From contig CACASR010000007.1 of the NCBI GenBank assembly GCA_902535175.1, forward strand, positions 1 through 64,000: DNA of 64,000 nucleotides, written 5' to 3'. This document shows positions 62,375 through 64,000 of the stretch, one piece after another. Below the pieces are notes generated by a model. The model worked only from the letters and a program-made list of their open reading frames with translations. It did not search any database and was not told the DNA's origin. Numbering within the stretch: the first letter of the stretch is position 1; every line of letters starts with the position of its first letter. This DNA is from an uncultured Prochlorococcus sp. GTDB lineage: Bacteria > Cyanobacteriota > Cyanobacteriia > PCC-6307 > Cyanobiaceae. Both the position numbers and the translations under genes were made by a program.

Positions 62375-63916
62375 ATGAATGATTATTTTGAAAAAATACT
62401 TCAAGCTGAAGTCTATGAAGTAGCAAAAAAAACACCACTAGAGAAGGCTCATAATTTAAGTAATACACTTAATAATGAAGTTTTTCTAAAAAGAGAAGAT
62501 CTTCAAGATGTATTTTCATTCAAAATAAGAGGAGCATACAACAAGATGAGTAAGCTCAGTAGATCACAGCTTACTCAGGGAGTAATTACTTCGAGTGCTG
62601 GTAATCATGCTCAAGGGGTTGCACTTAGTGCTCTCAAATTAAATTGCCAAGCAACTATATTAATGCCAATTACAACACCTCTAGTAAAAGTTAATGCAGT
62701 TAAGAATTTAAAAGCAAAAGTTATATTATTTGGTGATAATTATGATGAAACTTACAAAGAAGCAATAAGGATTAGCAAAGAAAGAAAATTATGTTTTATT
62801 CATCCTTTTGATGATCCAGATGTAATAGCAGGACAAGGAACTATAGCTATTGAACTTGAACAGCAACTAAAGGAAAAACCTTATGCAATTTATATTGCTG
62901 TTGGTGGTGGTGGATTGATATCAGGAATATCCTTATATATTAAAAAAATATGGCCCGAAGTAAAAATAATTGGAGTAGAGCCTGAAGATGCAGACGCTAT
63001 GACAAAATCCTTGGAAGAATCAAAAATTGTTGAATTATCTTCAGTAGGTCAATTTGCAGATGGAGTTGCGGTTAAAAAAATTGGTAAAAATACTTTTGAT
63101 ATTGGTAAAAAACATATAGATAAGATGATTAGGGTCAATACTGATGAAATATGTGCTGCTATAAAAGATGTTTTTGAGGATACTAGATCAATACTAGAAC
63201 CCGCAGGAGCATTATCAATTGCTGGGATGAAAAAAGATATCTTAATTTCGAATCATACAAATAGAAAAATGGTTGCGATTGCATGTGGTGCAAATATGAA
63301 TTTTGAGCGGCTTAGATTTGTAGCGGAGAGAGCAGAACTTGGTGAGTGTAAAGAAGTAATGATGGCTGTTGAAATTCCAGAACGTGCTGGAAGTTTAATT
63401 GATTTTTGTAAGTTACTCGATAATAGAAATTTAACTGAATTTAGTTATAGGATGTCGAATTCTAAGAATGCCCAGATCTTTGTAGGAGTTCAAGTCTATG
63501 GGTTAAAAGATAAAAAAAATCTTTTAAATGTATTTAGAAATTCGAAGTACTCATTTATTGACATAAGTGATGATGAATTATCTAAAAATCATCTCAGACA
63601 TATGGTAGGTGGAAGATTACCAAGGAATTTTAGAGAAATGCATAATAGAAACTTTGTTGAGCTTTTATACAGATTTGAGTTTCCTGAAAGACCTGGAGCA
63701 TTAATAAACTTCTTAAAAAATATGAAATCAAATTGGTCTATAAGCGTTTTTCACTACAGAAATTATGGTGCTGATGTAGGGAAAATTGTTATTGGAGTTT
63801 TAATCGATAGAAATGAAATTTTAGAGTGGAATAAATTTGTACAAATCCTAGGCTATAAATTCTGGGATGAGACTCAAAACGATACATATAAATTATTTCT
63901 TGGTGCATCAGATTGA
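62375..63916 (+). CDS. ilvA: threonine dehydratase (biosynthetic)
   Basis: KREDLQDVFSFKIRGAYNKM, VGGGGLISG, two C-terminal ACT-like domains. Confidence 0.97.
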   Translation: MNDYFEKILQAEVYEVAKKTPLEKAHNLSNTLNNEVFLKREDLQDVFSFKIRGAYNKMSKLSRSQLTQGVITSSAGNHAQGVALSALKLNCQATILMPITTPLVKVNAVKNLKAKVILFGDNYDETYKEAIRISKERKLCFIHPFDDPDVIAGQGTIAIELEQQLKEKPYAIYIAVGGGGLISGISLYIKKIWPEVKIIGVEPEDADAMTKSLEESKIVELSSVGQFADGVAVKKIGKNTFDIGKKHIDKMIRVNTDEICAAIKDVFEDTRSILEPAGALSIAGMKKDILISNHTNRKMVAIACGANMNFERLRFVAERAELGECKEVMMAVEIPERAGSLIDFCKLLDNRNLTEFSYRMSNSKNAQIFVGVQVYGLKDKKNLLNVFRNSKYSFIDISDDELSKNHLRHMVGGRLPRNFREMHNRNFVELLYRFEFPERPGALINFLKNMKSNWSISVFHYRNYGADVGKIVIGVLIDRNEILEWNKFVQILGYKFWDETQNDTYKLFLGASD

Positions 63917-64000
63917 ATTTGAGGTAAATTAGGAAAGATTTCGGTATTAAAAATCAATCAATCTGATCTCAATAAAAAAGAATTATCTCATATAGATCTA

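Noticed and set aside
63917-64000. Possible start of another + strand gene (ISVLKINQSDLNKKELSHIDL)
   Set aside because: No standard start codon in frame after the upstream TGA and truncated by the window end; insufficient support.

Overview
Low-GC, gene-dense cyanobacterial chromosome segment, most likely high-light-type Prochlorococcus. This assignment is an inference from the very low GC, psb30/ycf12, psaK, and the Ycf20/DUF565, DUF1651, DUF2499/DUF3593, DUF1995 and DUF3110 proteins, plus very short intergenic gaps. Most of the window is core housekeeping: metG, rpsR, rpmG, rpmB, rpmF, pheT, metH, ilvE, cobN, cobU, uvrC, coaD, dacB, cysteine desulfurase, dapF, leuS, pgi, purN, argC, ribBA, ppiB, dnaK-dnaJ, ferredoxin, hisZ, htpG, peroxiredoxins, psaK, dxs, ilvA and two tRNAs. 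I found no CRISPR array, prophage, IS element or rRNA. The observations most worth a second look are: (1) an FtsH-family protein whose protease zinc motif HEXXH reads NEVGR and which lacks the first transmembrane helix (FtsHi-like pseudoprotease); (2) two RNase II-family genes, one with RNB plus S1 but without the catalytic residues, the other a minimal RNB with intact catalytic residues; (3) a ribbon-helix-helix gene bracketed by copies of the palindrome AGTGNNNCACT, one overlapping the likely promoter, which looks like an autoregulatory operator system; (4) about 165-bp diverged tandem repeats with palindromic cores around 21.7-22.7 kb, flanking a small secreted-type ORF; (5) a 3.8-kb small-ORF variable region (8.64-12.47 kb) with a pilin-like peptide, a decaying thioredoxin-like pseudogene and a candidate structured RNA; (6) a HemG-type protoporphyrinogen oxidase; (7) an RHH plus J-domain fusion.
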